A stretch of 64,000 bases of DNA from Massilia putida (GTDB taxonomy: Bacteria > Pseudomonadota > Gammaproteobacteria > Burkholderiales > Burkholderiaceae_D): assembly GCF_001941825.1 (NCBI RefSeq), contig NZ_CP019038.1:5580001-5644000 (forward strand), in the 5' to 3' direction. This document shows, in pieces, positions 42,719 through 55,107 of this stretch. The notes beneath the pieces were generated by a model. It had not been told where the DNA came from. It ran no database searches and saw only the letters and a list, made by a program, of their open reading frames with translations. The position numbers were made by a program, and so were the translations under genes. Positions within the stretch are counted from its first letter, which is position 1; each line of letters starts with the position of its first letter.

Positions 42719-44380
42719 ATGTCACTTTCGATCAACAACAATTCACTGTCCCTGAACGTCCAGCGCAAGTTCGCCGAGCACACGAACGAGGCGAACCGCC
42801 TCATCGCGCGCCTGAGCTCGGGCGCGCGCATCGAGGGTGCCGCCGACGATCCCGCCGGCCAGGCGCTGGCGGCGCGCATGTCGTCGCAGCTGACCGGGAT
42901 GAGCCAGGCCATGCGCGGCATTAACGACGCGACGTCGATGCTGCAAGTGGCGGACAGCACGTTGTCGAACATTACCGACAGCTTGCAGCGCCTGCGTGAA
43001 CTGGCCGTGGCGTCCGGCAACGGGTCGTACACGGACAGCGACCGCGACAAGCTGCAGGCGGAAGCGCAGCAGATCCTCACCCACATTACCCAGACCGGCA
43101 ACGGCGCCTCGTTCAATGGCCAGGCGATTTTTTCTCCGGATAACACGAACGCGGGCGAGGACAAGAACAAGCGTGCCGTGCTGGACAGCCTCCGGGCTGG
43201 CTGGCTGAGCTCCGCCGAAGACATGGTCCAGCAGTACTACGGCCTGCAGGCCGACGGTGCCACCCTGAAGATCAACCTCGACACGACGGACGGGAAGGGC
43301 GGCGTGCTCGCCTCCGTCTCGGGCTCGACGGCGCCGGACAGCGACATCACCCTGAACATCGACATGGCGGATTTCAGCGGCATCACCACCCCGGACGGGG
43401 GCACGGGCCCGCTGTATGACGACCGCGTCATTGCGCACGAGATGGTGCACGCAATCATGTTGCGCTCGACCAGTTTCAATTTCCCACAATGGTTCATCGA
43501 AGGTACGGCCGAGCTCATCCAGGGCGCGGACGAGCGCGTGGCCGGCGCGCTGGCCAGCGGCCAGACGGCGAGCAACATCGTCGGGACGATCGCGGGCGGC
43601 GGTTTCACCTACGAAGGCGGCTACGTCGCGTCGCGCTATCTGCACGACAGGCTGAAGAGCATGGGCGTCAACGGGGGCATGAAGGGGCTGATGACCTATC
43701 TGAGCGCACACCGCACGGCCGACCTGGACACCGCCCTGAAGGCCGTCACGGGCGGGCAATACCAGAATACGAGCGATTTCATGGCGGACTTCGCGGCCAA
43801 TGGCGCCAACTTCATCACGAACACGATGAACCTGACGAATGCCGACACGGGGGCCATCGGCGGGCTCGACGCGGACGGCGGGCCGTCGCGCGACGCGCAG
43901 GGCGTCGTCGCCGAAGCCGGCTTCGGCACGCCGGCGAAGCCGCTGCGCAATTTCAAGGTCGAGTATCCGGATATCGGCAGCGCCGGGCCGACCATCCATC
44001 GTGTGCAGGTCCAGGCCGGCGCGGATTCCGGCGACCTGATCGACATGCAGTTCACGGCCGTGAACGCGAGCGCGCTGGGCCTCGGCGACCTGGACCTGCA
44101 CAACACGGCGGTGGCGCTGCTGCGCATCGACGATGCGCTGGCGCTCGTCGGCGAGCAGCGCACGCAGGTGGGCGCCTACAGCAACCGCATGGACGTCGTG
44201 GCCAGCAATAACCAGACGGCATCGATGAATCTGGAAGCGTCGCGCGGGCGCATCCAGGACATCGATTATGCGGGCGATACGGTGCAACTGACGCGCACGC
44301 AGATCCTGCAGCAGGCGGCATCCGCGATGCTCACGCAGGCCAATGGTGAGCCGCGGGCCGTGCTGGCGTTGCTGCGCTGA
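42719..44380 (+). CDS. Flagellin with inserted zinc metallopeptidase domain (flagellinolysin type)
   Basis: A 553-residue protein. Residues 1-140 are a flagellin D0/D1 N-terminus (SLSINNNSLSLNVQRKF, ANRLIARLSSGARI, DDPAGQALAARM). Residues ~455-553 are the flagellin C-terminus (ALALVGEQRTQVGAYSNRM, QILQQAASAMLTQAN). The variable region between them carries a gluzincin protease: HEMVH (240-244) and WFIEGTAE (Glu261/265). Proteolytic flagellins of this design are known (flagellinolysin); they build filaments with protease activity. Catalytic residues look intact. No other flagellar gene is near, but a sigma-28-like promoter precedes it. Confidence 0.9.
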   Translation: MSLSINNNSLSLNVQRKFAEHTNEANRLIARLSSGARIEGAADDPAGQALAARMSSQLTGMSQAMRGINDATSMLQVADSTLSNITDSLQRLRELAVASGNGSYTDSDRDKLQAEAQQILTHITQTGNGASFNGQAIFSPDNTNAGEDKNKRAVLDSLRAGWLSSAEDMVQQYYGLQADGATLKINLDTTDGKGGVLASVSGSTAPDSDITLNIDMADFSGITTPDGGTGPLYDDRVIAHEMVHAIMLRSTSFNFPQWFIEGTAELIQGADERVAGALASGQTASNIVGTIAGGGFTYEGGYVASRYLHDRLKSMGVNGGMKGLMTYLSAHRTADLDTALKAVTGGQYQNTSDFMADFAANGANFITNTMNLTNADTGAIGGLDADGGPSRDAQGVVAEAGFGTPAKPLRNFKVEYPDIGSAGPTIHRVQVQAGADSGDLIDMQFTAVNASALGLGDLDLHNTAVALLRIDDALALVGEQRTQVGAYSNRMDVVASNNQTASMNLEASRGRIQDIDYAGDTVQLTRTQILQQAASAMLTQANGEPRAVLALLR

Positions 44381-44478
44381 TGCGCGTGCCCGCGCTAACG
44401 CCTCCGGTCAATCGTAGCGTGCACGGCGCCGCCGTTACGGCTGAGCAGACGCCGCGTGTCTAGCCGTCCACCCTACGC

Positions 44479-44484
44479 TATAAT
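44479..44484 (+). promoter_or_regulatory. Candidate -10 box of alaS
   Basis: A perfect TATAAT lies 45 bases before the alaS start codon. No clear -35 box is seen. Confidence 0.4.
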
Positions 44485-44528
44485 CAATTTTCTTTATATA
44501 GCAAGCTGCCTAAATCCGCCCCTACGAC

Positions 44529-47144
<2,616 letters not shown>

Positions 47145-47302
47145 CGCCGACGCGCCGCCGCAACGAAATTGTTGCGGCGGCGCATGCATTGTGAATTGAC
47201 GTTGTTACAACGCAACATGGATACCAAATTTTGGTGCGGCGCGTCATAATGGGCTAATTGGAGTACTATCGGGTCCATGCCCTACCAACTAGCAGGCAAT
47301 CG

Positions 47303-47560
47303 ATGAGCGAAACCATAATCGACACCGGCACCATCGAGGTCCAGAAAGACCTGGATGCGCGTGGCTTGAATTGCCCGCTGCCGATCCTGAAGGCCAAGAA
47401 GGCCCTCGCTGAACTGGCCAGTGGCGAAGTGCTGCGCATCGTCGCCACCGACACCGGTTCGGTACGCGACTTCCAGGCATTCGCCAAGCAGACGGGCAAT
47501 GCCCTGCTGGCGCACACCCACATCAACGGCGAATTCACGTTCTGGCTCCGCCGTAAGTAA
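47303..47560 (+). CDS. tusA: TusA-family sulfurtransferase
   Basis: An 85-residue sulfur carrier protein. The CPxP motif with the acceptor cysteine is in DLDARGLNCPLPILKAKKAL. Members pass persulfide sulfur to thiouridine synthesis or other sulfur uses. The start at 47303 (MSETIIDTG) is preferred over an upstream ATG at 47258. Bases 47561-47700 hold nothing recognisable. Confidence 0.9.
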   Translation: MSETIIDTGTIEVQKDLDARGLNCPLPILKAKKALAELASGEVLRIVATDTGSVRDFQAFAKQTGNALLAHTHINGEFTFWLRRK

Positions 47561-47708
47561 CACCGACTATCCACGTCGAACCGTCGAGCCGTCCCATCGC
47601 CGGCCCGCCGGGCAGGCCAACCACACGCCGGCAAACCGCCAGCTTTCTTCCGAGAACCCGATAACGCACAATCCAGCACGATTAGGGTATTTCCTCTAAC
47701 CGAAAAAC

Positions 47709-47756
47709 GCACGATCGTGCTTTAATTCTGACCTGAACGGCATTTGCTTTTATAAT
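47709..47756 (+). promoter_or_regulatory. etfB promoter with upstream palindrome
   Basis: CTGACC (47728-47733) and TATAAT (47751-47756) are spaced by 17 bases, ~40 bases before etfB. A perfect 12-bp palindrome GCACGATCGTGC lies at 47709-47720 just upstream of the -35 box, and a half-site GCACGAT at 47676-47682. A TetR-type regulator would fit such a site; this is inference. Confidence 0.6.
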
Positions 47757-47798
47757 TCGGATCATTTTTAGTCTTCACCCATTTTCCAAAGGCACACT

Positions 47799-48548
47799 AT
47801 GAAAGTCCTGGTACCCGTCAAACGCGTGGTCGACTACAACGTCAAGGTCCGCGTCAAGTCCGACGGCAGTGGCGTCGATATCGCCAACGTCAAAATGTCG
47901 ATGAACCCGTTCGACGAGATCGCCGTGGAAGAAGCCACGCGTCTGAAGGAAAGCGGCAAGGTCACCGAGATCGTGGCTGTGACCTGCGGCGTGGCCCAGG
48001 CTCAGGAAACCCTGCGTACCGCGATGGCGATCGGCGCCGACCGCGGCGTGCTGGTCGAGACCGGTGCCGAGATCGAACCGCTGGGCGTGGCCAAGGTGCT
48101 GAAGGCGCTGGCCGTCGAAGAGCAGCCGCAACTGATCATCCTGGGCAAGCAGGCGATCGACGACGATTCGAACCAGACCGGCCAGATGCTGGCTGCGCTG
48201 CTGGGCTGGCCGCAAGCGACGTTCGCCTCGAAAGTCGTGCTGGAAGACGGCAAAGTCACCGTGACCCGCGAAGTGGACGGCGGCCTGGAAACCGTGGCCT
48301 TGAGCCTGCCGGCCATCATCACCACCGACCTGCGCCTGAACGAGCCGCGCTACGTCACGCTGCCGAACATCATGAAGGCGAAGAAAAAACCGCTGACGAC
48401 CGTCAAGCCGGAAGACCTGGGCGTCGACGTCACGCCGCGCCTCAAGACCGTCAAGGTCACCGAGCCGGCCAAGCGTTCCGCCGGCGTCAAGGTGCCCGAT
48501 GTCGCGACCCTGGTGCAGAAACTGCGCACCGAAGCCAAAGTCATCTAA
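47799..48548 (+). CDS. etfB: Electron transfer flavoprotein beta subunit
   Basis: A 249-residue subunit. Signature [34 protein letters not shown] and the C-terminal ETF-beta motif ([29 protein letters not shown]). It binds AMP and, with EtfA, carries electrons from acyl-CoA dehydrogenases to the ETF-ubiquinone oxidoreductase. Followed after 16 bases by etfA. Confidence 0.97.
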   Translation: MKVLVPVKRVVDYNVKVRVKSDGSGVDIANVKMSMNPFDEIAVEEATRLKESGKVTEIVAVTCGVAQAQETLRTAMAIGADRGVLVETGAEIEPLGVAKVLKALAVEEQPQLIILGKQAIDDDSNQTGQMLAALLGWPQATFASKVVLEDGKVTVTREVDGGLETVALSLPAIITTDLRLNEPRYVTLPNIMKAKKKPLTTVKPEDLGVDVTPRLKTVKVTEPAKRSAGVKVPDVATLVQKLRTEAKVI

Positions 48549-48564
48549 TTAAGGAATTTCATCC

Positions 48565-49497
48565 ATGGTCGCACTCGTCATTGCTGAACACGACAACGCC
48601 CACCTGAAGGCTGTCACCCTGAACACCGTCACCGCAGCCGCGCAATGCGGCGGCGACGTCCACATCCTCGTCGCCGGCAGCGGTTGCGGCGCCGTCGCCG
48701 AACAAGCGGCGAAAGTCGCGGGCGTATCGAAAGTGCTGGTCGCCGACGCGCCGCAATTCGCCGACGGCCTCGCCGAAAACGTCGCCGAGCAGATCCTGGC
48801 CGTCGCCGGCAACTACTCGCACATCCTGGCGCCGGCTTCGGCCTTCGGCAAGAACGTGCTGCCGCGCGTGGCTGCCAAGCTGGACGTCGCCCAGATCTCG
48901 GAAATCACCAAGGTCGACTCGCCCGACACGTTCGAGCGTCCGATCTACGCCGGCAACGCCATCGCCACCGTGCAGTCGACGGACAACGTCAAAGTCATCA
49001 CCGTGCGCGGCACCGGCTTCGACGCCGCCGCAGCCACGGGCGGTTCGGCCGCCGTCGAAACGGTCGGCGCCGTCGCGGACTCGGGCAAGTCGAGCTTCGT
49101 GGGCCGTGAAGTGGCCAAGTCGGACCGTCCGGAACTGACCGGCGCCAAGGTCGTCGTCTCCGGCGGCCGCGGCATGGGCTCGGGCGACAACTTCAAGATC
49201 CTGGAGCCGCTGGCCGACAAGCTGGGCGCCGCCATGGGCGCATCGCGCGCCGCCGTCGACGCCGGCTACGTGCCGAACGACTGGCAGGTCGGCCAGACCG
49301 GCAAGATCGTCGCGCCGCAGCTGTACATCGCCGTCGGTATCTCGGGCGCGATCCAGCACCTGGCCGGCATGAAGGATTCGAAGACCATCGTCGCCATCAA
49401 CAAGGATCCGGAAGCGCCGATCTTCTCGGTGGCCGACTACGGCATCGTCGGCGACCTGTTCGAGGTCGTGCCTGCCCTGGTCAAGGAACTGGGCTAA
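48565..49497 (+). CDS. etfA: Electron transfer flavoprotein alpha subunit
   Basis: A 310-residue FAD-binding subunit. The C-terminal FAD signature is complete: [50 protein letters not shown], and [28 protein letters not shown]. Co-transcribed with etfB; the acyl-CoA dehydrogenase gene downstream is the probable electron donor. Confidence 0.97.
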   Translation: MVALVIAEHDNAHLKAVTLNTVTAAAQCGGDVHILVAGSGCGAVAEQAAKVAGVSKVLVADAPQFADGLAENVAEQILAVAGNYSHILAPASAFGKNVLPRVAAKLDVAQISEITKVDSPDTFERPIYAGNAIATVQSTDNVKVITVRGTGFDAAAATGGSAAVETVGAVADSGKSSFVGREVAKSDRPELTGAKVVVSGGRGMGSGDNFKILEPLADKLGAAMGASRAAVDAGYVPNDWQVGQTGKIVAPQLYIAVGISGAIQHLAGMKDSKTIVAINKDPEAPIFSVADYGIVGDLFEVVPALVKELG

Positions 49498-49509
49498 TCG
49501 TCGTTTCCC

Positions 49510-49604
49510 GCACTGCGGGGAACAACTTCCCGCGAAAGCGGGAATCCATACTGAATCAAACGTAGCAATGCGGTTCGTACTTTGTATGGGTTCCCGCTTT
49601 TTTT
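49510..49604 (+). terminator. Terminator after etfA with REP-like arms
   Basis: AAGCGGGAATCCATAC (49536-49551) pairs with GTATGGGTTCCCGCTT (49584-49599), one bulge, and is followed by seven T. A TTCCCGC/GCGGGAA hairpin overlaps its left arm. The GCGGGAATCCAT core is a common dispersed repeat in Burkholderiales. Confidence 0.7.
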
Positions 49605-49650
49605 GCGACCAGCGATTGACGTTGACGTAAAGAGAAACTAGGAGACTGCC

Positions 49651-51441
49651 GTGACCTACCACGCCCCCCTGAAAGACATGCTGTTCGTGATGAACGAACT
49701 GGCCAACCTGTCCGAGATCAACCAACTGCCCGGCTGCGAAGACGCGACGCCCGACACCGTCGAAGCCGTGCTGGAAGAAAACGCGAAATTCTGCGGCGAA
49801 GTCGTCGCCCCGCTGAATCACCCGGGCGACAAGGAGCCGAGCTACTGGCACGATGGCCAGGTCACGACGTCGAAAGGTTTCAAGGAGGCGTTCCGCGGTT
49901 TCGCGGACGCCGGCTGGCAGGGCGTGCAGCATCCGGCCGAATTCGGCGGCCAGGGCTTGCCCAAGCTCGTCGCCACGCCGTGCATCGAGATGCTCAACAG
50001 CGCGAACATCGCGTTCGCGCTCGTCGGCCTGCTGACCGACGGCGCCATCGAGGCGCTGCTGACGGCCGGCAGCGACGAGCAGAAGACGCGCTTCATCGAG
50101 CCCCTGATCAGCGGCAAATGGACCGGCACGATGAATCTGACGGAGCCGCAGGCCGGTTCCGACCTCGCCGCCGTGCGCACGCGCGCCGTGCCGCAGGGCG
50201 ACGGGACTTATAAAATCTTCGGCACCAAGATCTTCATCACGTACGGCGAGCACGACATGGCGGAGAACATCATCCACCTGGTGCTGGCGCGCACGCCGGA
50301 CGCGCCCGCGGGCGTGAAGGGGATCTCGTTGTTCATCGTCCCCAAGTTCATGGTGAACGACGACGGTTCGCTGGGCGAGCGCAACGACGTGCACTGCGTC
50401 TCCATCGAGCACAAGCTGGGCATCAAGGCCAGCCCGACCGCCGTGCTGCAGTTCGGCGACCACGGCGGCGCGATCGGCACGCTGGTCGGCGAAGAGAACC
50501 GCGGCCTCGAATACATGTTCATCATGATGAACGCGGCCCGCTTCGGCGTCGGCATGCAGGGCATCGGCCTGGCTGAACGCGCCTACCAGCAGGCCGTCGC
50601 GTTCGCGAAGGAGCGCGTGCAGTCGCGTGCCGTCGAAGGGTCGAGCGGCCCCGTGGCCATCATCAACCACCCGGACGTGCGCCGCATGCTGATGTCGATG
50701 CGCGCGCAGACCGAGGCCGCGCGCGCGCTGGCGTACGTCGGCGCCGGGCTGTCCGACCTGGCGCACAGCCACCCGGATGAAGCGACCCGCAAGGCCAACC
50801 TGGCCGTCTACGAATACCTCGTGCCGGTGATCAAGGGCTGGTCGACGGAGATGAGCGAGAACGTCGCGCGCGACGGCGTGCAGGTGCATGGCGGCATGGG
50901 CTTCATCGAAGAGACGGGCGCCGCGCAGCACTACCGCGACGCCAAGATCCTGACGATCTACGAGGGCACGACGGCGATCCAGGCCAACGACCTGGTAGGC
51001 CGCAAGACCGTGCGCGACGGCGGCGCCGTGGCGAAGGCCATCCTGGCCCAGGTCCGCGCGACCGAGGCGCAGCTGGCCGACGTGCAGGACGCAGACTTCA
51101 CCGCGATCCGCGCGCAGCTGGTGCAAGGCAGCGCGGCGCTGGAAACCGTCGTCGACTACGTCGTGGCGAATGCCAAGTCCGACGTGCGCGCCGTGTTCGC
51201 GGGCAGCGTGCCGTATCTGAAACTGGCCGGCATCGTGCTGGGCGGCTGGCAGATGGCGCGCGCGGCCCTGGTCGCCCGCCAGAAGCTCGATGGCGGCAAC
51301 GGCGACGCGGCGTTCTACCGCGCCAAGGTCGCCACCGCGCGCTTCTTCGCGGACCATATCCTGTCGCAGGCGGACGGCCTGCGCCACGCGATCGTGGACG
51401 GCAGCGCGGGCGTGCTGGCACTGGATGTCGAGCAGTTTTAA
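49651..51441 (+). CDS. Acyl-CoA dehydrogenase
   Basis: A 596-residue flavoenzyme of the long ACAD type with a C-terminal extension (AcylCoA_DH-C-like). Motifs: MNLTEPQAGSDLAAVRTRA, IFITYGEHD, HKLGIKASPTAVLQF, VHGGMGFIEETGAAQHYRDAKILTIYEGTTAIQANDL with the catalytic Glu in YEGT. It oxidises acyl-CoA to enoyl-CoA and passes electrons to EtfAB. The GTG start has AGGAG upstream. The chain-length preference is not readable. Confidence 0.93.
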   Translation: MTYHAPLKDMLFVMNELANLSEINQLPGCEDATPDTVEAVLEENAKFCGEVVAPLNHPGDKEPSYWHDGQVTTSKGFKEAFRGFADAGWQGVQHPAEFGGQGLPKLVATPCIEMLNSANIAFALVGLLTDGAIEALLTAGSDEQKTRFIEPLISGKWTGTMNLTEPQAGSDLAAVRTRAVPQGDGTYKIFGTKIFITYGEHDMAENIIHLVLARTPDAPAGVKGISLFIVPKFMVNDDGSLGERNDVHCVSIEHKLGIKASPTAVLQFGDHGGAIGTLVGEENRGLEYMFIMMNAARFGVGMQGIGLAERAYQQAVAFAKERVQSRAVEGSSGPVAIINHPDVRRMLMSMRAQTEAARALAYVGAGLSDLAHSHPDEATRKANLAVYEYLVPVIKGWSTEMSENVARDGVQVHGGMGFIEETGAAQHYRDAKILTIYEGTTAIQANDLVGRKTVRDGGAVAKAILAQVRATEAQLADVQDADFTAIRAQLVQGSAALETVVDYVVANAKSDVRAVFAGSVPYLKLAGIVLGGWQMARAALVARQKLDGGNGDAAFYRAKVATARFFADHILSQADGLRHAIVDGSAGVLALDVEQF

Positions 51442-51462
51442 GCAAGTCGGCGTATAGCCCTG

Positions 51463-51487
51463 AAAGCGGCCTGCGGGCCGCTTTTTT
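51463..51487 (+). terminator. Intrinsic terminator of the acyl-CoA dehydrogenase gene
   Basis: AAGCGGCC pairs with GGCCGCTT around a 4-base loop, with a run of six T completing the element, ~25 bases after the stop codon. Confidence 0.85.
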
Positions 51488-51589
51488 GTTTGACGTCCGT
51501 CATGCGCAATGGGTAGTGGGACCTCTTAGAATCGATTCGTCGCACCCACGGATGTGTTTCGCGGTGCATGGTCAACCCAAGGAGCGTCC

Positions 51590-52312
51590 ATGTTTTCCCT
51601 GAAGCCTGGTAAGGTGTTGCCGGTCGCCGCGGCCTGCGCGGTCCTATGGGCACTGGTTGCCTGCGGAGGCGGCAGCAGTCCCGCCCCCACGACGGCCGCG
51701 AACGATCCGCCGGCGGCACCGGGTCCCAGCCCGAGTCCCGCACCCGCACCGGCGCCCGCGCCCGCGCCGGCACCGCCTCCATCCACCGATCCCGCGCCCC
51801 CGCCGGACATCGTGCTGGCGCCTACCTATACTGAAATCTCGGCCACCGTCACCTTCAGCAAGCCGCACTGGCCCGCCTGGGTCCATGCGGGGACGGCCAT
51901 CGTCGACGGCGTCGGCTGTGCGAAGAACGAGAACTATCATATCCACGCGCTGCTCTCGGTCTACCAGGACGGCGTGCGCCTCGCCTTGCCGGATTCGATC
52001 GGCCGCGGCAGCGGCTGCGCGTACGAGATGCACACCCACGACGGCTCCGGCGTCATGCACATCGAGACCGACGTGCCCAAGGTCTTCACACTGGGCCAGT
52101 TTTTTGCGCTGTGGGGGCAGCCGTTGAGCGCGACGTCCGTGGCCGGCCTGCCGGGCGCGCCGACGTATTACCTGATCGACAAGGAAAAGGTGACGCGGTA
52201 CACGGCCGACCCGTCCGCCATCACGCTGGATGCGCACCGGGAGATCGTGATCGTGACCGGCACGCCGCCCACGCAGGTGCCCCGGTATAACTGGAATACG
52301 AGCGGCTTGTGA
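51590..52312 (+). CDS. His-rich lipoprotein with Pro/Ala linker
   Basis: A 240-residue lipoprotein (lipobox LVAC in ALWALVACGGG). A Pro/Ala/Ser linker follows (residues ~30-75), then a domain with NYHIHALLSVY, MHTHDGSGVMHIE and FTLGQFFALWG. The HxH, HTHD and HIE groups could bind a metal. The domain occurs widely in exported bacterial proteins of unknown role. AAGGAG precedes the ATG at 51590. Confidence 0.75.
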   Translation: MFSLKPGKVLPVAAACAVLWALVACGGGSSPAPTTAANDPPAAPGPSPSPAPAPAPAPAPAPPPSTDPAPPPDIVLAPTYTEISATVTFSKPHWPAWVHAGTAIVDGVGCAKNENYHIHALLSVYQDGVRLALPDSIGRGSGCAYEMHTHDGSGVMHIETDVPKVFTLGQFFALWGQPLSATSVAGLPGAPTYYLIDKEKVTRYTADPSAITLDAHREIVIVTGTPPTQVPRYNWNTSGL

Positions 52313-52317
52313 TGCGG

Positions 52318-52731
52318 TCAGCCGTATGCGCCGCCCGTGTAGAGCAGGTCGAACAAGCGCGAGATCGCGGCGATGAGCACCGTCGTGCCCACCAGCATCG
52401 TGATCACGACGAGGAGGATCACGAACCAGTGCGATTGCGAGCGGCGGCCTGAGCCCGCGTTGTAGCGGGCATCCCATTTCTCGTCGGGCGTGAGGCCGAA
52501 AATCAGCGCTTGGACGAAGCCGGCGAGCCAGGACACGATCAGCGGCAGCAGGACGTAGAACGGATTCGGGGCATGCCCGAGTCCGTACACCAGGCCGGCC
52601 ACGGGGAGGCTGCAGACGTGCAGCAGGCCGATGCGGTCGACGCTGCCCTTCAGATAGAAACGGTGGGCGCCGAGCCCGCCGAGCAGGAAGGCGAGGGCAG
52701 TGGCGAAGGTCTTGTTCTTGTGCTGCGACAT
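52318..52731 (-). CDS. TM2 domain membrane protein
   Basis: A 137-residue protein starting MSQHKNKTFATALAFLLGGLGAHRFYLKG, the TM2 signature (GxxGxHRFYLG). Three to four membrane helices. TM2 proteins are small inner-membrane proteins of unclear function. Converges on the lipoprotein gene with five bases between stops. Start at 52731 chosen because the upstream extension lacks hydrophobic character. Confidence 0.85.
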   Translation of the reverse strand: MSQHKNKTFATALAFLLGGLGAHRFYLKGSVDRIGLLHVCSLPVAGLVYGLGHAPNPFYVLLPLIVSWLAGFVQALIFGLTPDEKWDARYNAGSGRRSQSHWFVILLVVITMLVGTTVLIAAISRLFDLLYTGGAYG

Positions 52732-52867
52732 CGAGTATTTGTTGAAAGGAAAGCCATCAGTATCGTTCAAAAGCGGCCCCGATAGTGGCGGAGTGTCGCG
52801 AAATCGGCGATAATCTTGGATTCGGCCGGGACTGCGCGCCCAGCGTTCTTGGTTTTTATGTAAATGC

Positions 52868-52897
52868 TTGCTGATGCGGGGCGTACCGCGCTATAAT
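52868..52897 (+). promoter_or_regulatory. Promoter of the rpsP operon
   Basis: TTGCTG (52868-52873) and TATAAT (52892-52897) are spaced by 18 bases, 38 bases before rpsP. This fits a strong constitutive promoter. Confidence 0.65.
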
Positions 52898-52935
52898 CGT
52901 CGGCTTTCTTCGTCCAGCTCACTTTTGGAAATATT

Positions 52936-53184
52936 ATGGTCGTTATTCGTTTAGCTCGTGGTGGTGCCAAGAAGCGCCCGTTCTACAACATCGTTGCAAC
53001 CGACTCGCGCAACCGTCGCGACGGCCGTTTCATCGAGCGCATCGGTTACTATAACCCGATGGCTTCCGGTAAAGAAACCGGCCTGAACATCACCGCTGAC
53101 CGCCTGTCGTACTGGCAAGGCGTGGGCGCACAGCTGTCGCCGGCTGTTGCTCGCCTGGTTGCCACGCAAAAGGCTGCTGCCTAA
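52936..53184 (+). CDS. rpsP: 30S ribosomal protein S16
   Basis: An 82-residue protein of the small subunit: [41 protein letters not shown]. First gene of the conserved rpsP-rimM-trmD-rplS operon. The start is fixed by the conserved N-terminus. Confidence 0.98.
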   Translation: MVVIRLARGGAKKRPFYNIVATDSRNRRDGRFIERIGYYNPMASGKETGLNITADRLSYWQGVGAQLSPAVARLVATQKAAA

Positions 53185-53200
53185 TACAAGGTTATAAGGT

Positions 53201-53785
53201 TTGACCGATTCGGCAGCACATTCGGCATCGACTCCGGCCCAGGCCGGGACGCAAGTGCCTGACGACCTGATTCAGGTCGGCCACATCACCGGCGCCTACG
53301 GGATCCGGGGTGGCATCCGCGTGGCACCGTATTCGATGGATGCGGATGCGCTGCTGAGCATCAAAACCTGGTGGCTCGACAAGCCGTCGCTGCGTCCCGT
53401 CCAGGTGCGGAACGCGAAGTATCACAGCGGCGACGTAACGGCCACGCTGGCCGACGTGACCGATCGCGAGATGGCCGAGGCGCTCAAGGGCGCCACGGTG
53501 CAGGTATCGCGGGCGGACTTTCCGGAACTTCCGGAAGACGAGTATTACTGGACCGACCTGATCGGCTTGGATACGGTCAACCTGCAGGGCGAAGCGCTCG
53601 GCAAGGTCACCGATATGATGCACAATGGCGCGCAGTCCATCCTGCGCATCACGCCCGTGCCCGATCCGAACGCCGCTCCCGACGCGAAAGCGCCGGAGCG
53701 GCTGGTGCCGTTCGTAGACCAGTACGTCAAGACAGTCGACCTGCAAGCCAGACTGATTACCCTGGACTGGGGTCTGGATTATTGA
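53201..53785 (+). CDS. rimM: Ribosome maturation factor RimM
   Basis: A 194-residue 16S rRNA processing factor that binds S19 in the 30S head. N-terminal RimM domain (VGHITGAYGIRGGIRV) and C-terminal PRC barrel (YYWTDLIGLDTVNLQGEALGKVTDM, LVPFVDQYVKTVD). The start is a TTG at 53201 with AAGG upstream. Sits 16 bases after rpsP. Confidence 0.96.
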   Translation: MTDSAAHSASTPAQAGTQVPDDLIQVGHITGAYGIRGGIRVAPYSMDADALLSIKTWWLDKPSLRPVQVRNAKYHSGDVTATLADVTDREMAEALKGATVQVSRADFPELPEDEYYWTDLIGLDTVNLQGEALGKVTDMMHNGAQSILRITPVPDPNAAPDAKAPERLVPFVDQYVKTVDLQARLITLDWGLDY

Positions 53786-53811
53786 TCCCGTCCGCCTGAA
53801 GCGAGGTCTCG

Positions 53812-54573
53812 ATGCAGTTTGACGTCGTGAGCTTGTTTCCCGAAATGTTTGCCGCATTGACGCAGTCGGGCGTGACCCGGCGCGCGCACGAGCAGGGTTT
53901 GTGGAACCTGGCGATCTGGAATCCGCGCGATTTCACGCTGGATCGTCACCGGACCGTGGACGATCGCCCATATGGCGGCGGTCCCGGCATGGTGATGCTG
54001 GCCAAGCCGCTCGAAGCGACGATCAACGCGGCGAAGCAGCGCCAGGTCGAGATGGGTTTGCCCGCGCCGCGCGTCGTGTTCATGTCGCCGCAAGGCAGGC
54101 CGCTGACGCACGAACGCGTGATGGGCTTGAAGGATGAACCCGGCCTCGTGGTGCTGTGCGGACGCTACGAAGCGGTCGACCAGCGCCTGCTGGACCGTGT
54201 CGTCGATGAGGAAATTTCTCTCGGCGATTTCGTGTTGTCGGGCGGCGAATTGCCGGCGATGGCGCTGATGGATGCCGTGGTGCGGCAACTGCCCGGTGTG
54301 CTGGGCGACGGCGCCTCGGCGGTCGAAGACAGTTTCGTCAACGGCTTGCTGGATTCGCCGCATTACACGCGTCCGGAAGTCTATGAAGGCGTGGCCGTGC
54401 CGCCCGTGCTATTGCAGGGTAACCACGCCGAGATCGGAAAGTGGCGCCGCCAGCGTATGCTCGAGGCGACCGCGAAGAAAAGGCCCGATTTGCTGGACAA
54501 GGCGCGCAGCGCCGGTCTGCTGACGAAGGCCGACGAGCAGTTTCTCGCAACCTTGGAAAAGGTGGCGGAATAA
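53812..54573 (+). CDS. trmD: tRNA (guanine-N1)-methyltransferase
   Basis: A 253-residue SPOUT methyltransferase for m1G37. It has [36 protein letters not shown] and the trefoil-knot segments [14 protein letters not shown] and [14 protein letters not shown]. Third gene of the rpsP operon. Length is normal. Confidence 0.98.
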   Translation: MQFDVVSLFPEMFAALTQSGVTRRAHEQGLWNLAIWNPRDFTLDRHRTVDDRPYGGGPGMVMLAKPLEATINAAKQRQVEMGLPAPRVVFMSPQGRPLTHERVMGLKDEPGLVVLCGRYEAVDQRLLDRVVDEEISLGDFVLSGGELPAMALMDAVVRQLPGVLGDGASAVEDSFVNGLLDSPHYTRPEVYEGVAVPPVLLQGNHAEIGKWRRQRMLEATAKKRPDLLDKARSAGLLTKADEQFLATLEKVAE

Positions 54574-54663
54574 AGGCGGGCAGCCAGACGGTTGCCTGCG
54601 TGTTTAACCCCATCCTCTACCGGGCAACGAACGCGCCGGCAAGATGGTATAAGGAGTCTACAA

Positions 54664-55047
54664 ATGGATCTGATCCAGCAACTCGAGCAAGAAGAGATTG
54701 CGCGCCTCGGCCGCAACATCCCTGATTTCGCACCGGGCGACACCGTGGTCGTCAACGTCAACGTCGTCGAAGGCAACCGCAAGCGCGCCCAGGCATACGA
54801 AGGCGTCGTCATCTCGCGTCGCAACCGCGGCCTGAACTCGAACTTCATCGTTCGCAAGATCTCGTCGGGCGAAGGGGTGGAGCGTACGTTCCAGCTGTAC
54901 TCGCCGCTGATCGCTTCGATCGAAGTGAAGCGTCGTGGTGACGTGCGTCGTGCGAAGCTGTACTACCTGCGCGAGCGTTCGGGCAAGTCGGCACGTATCA
55001 AAGAAAAACTGCCGAACCGCAAAGCCGCTACCACTGCTGCGCAGTAA
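54664..55047 (+). CDS. rplS: 50S ribosomal protein L19
   Basis: A 127-residue protein at the 30S-50S interface: [48 protein letters not shown] and [18 protein letters not shown]. The ATG at 54664 has AAGGAG upstream. Last gene of the operon, followed by a terminator. Confidence 0.98.
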   Translation: MDLIQQLEQEEIARLGRNIPDFAPGDTVVVNVNVVEGNRKRAQAYEGVVISRRNRGLNSNFIVRKISSGEGVERTFQLYSPLIASIEVKRRGDVRRAKLYYLRERSGKSARIKEKLPNRKAATTAAQ

Positions 55048-55064
55048 TAGCGATTGTGGTAGGG

Positions 55065-55098
55065 AAAAGGCATCCATTTGGATGCCTTTTTCTTTTTG
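55065..55098 (+). terminator. Intrinsic terminator of the rpsP operon
   Basis: AAAAGGCATCC pairs with GGATGCCTTTT around a 4-base loop and is followed by TTCTTTTT. It lies ~20 bases after rplS. Confidence 0.9.
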
Positions 55099-55107
55099 GA
55101 GAAAGCC

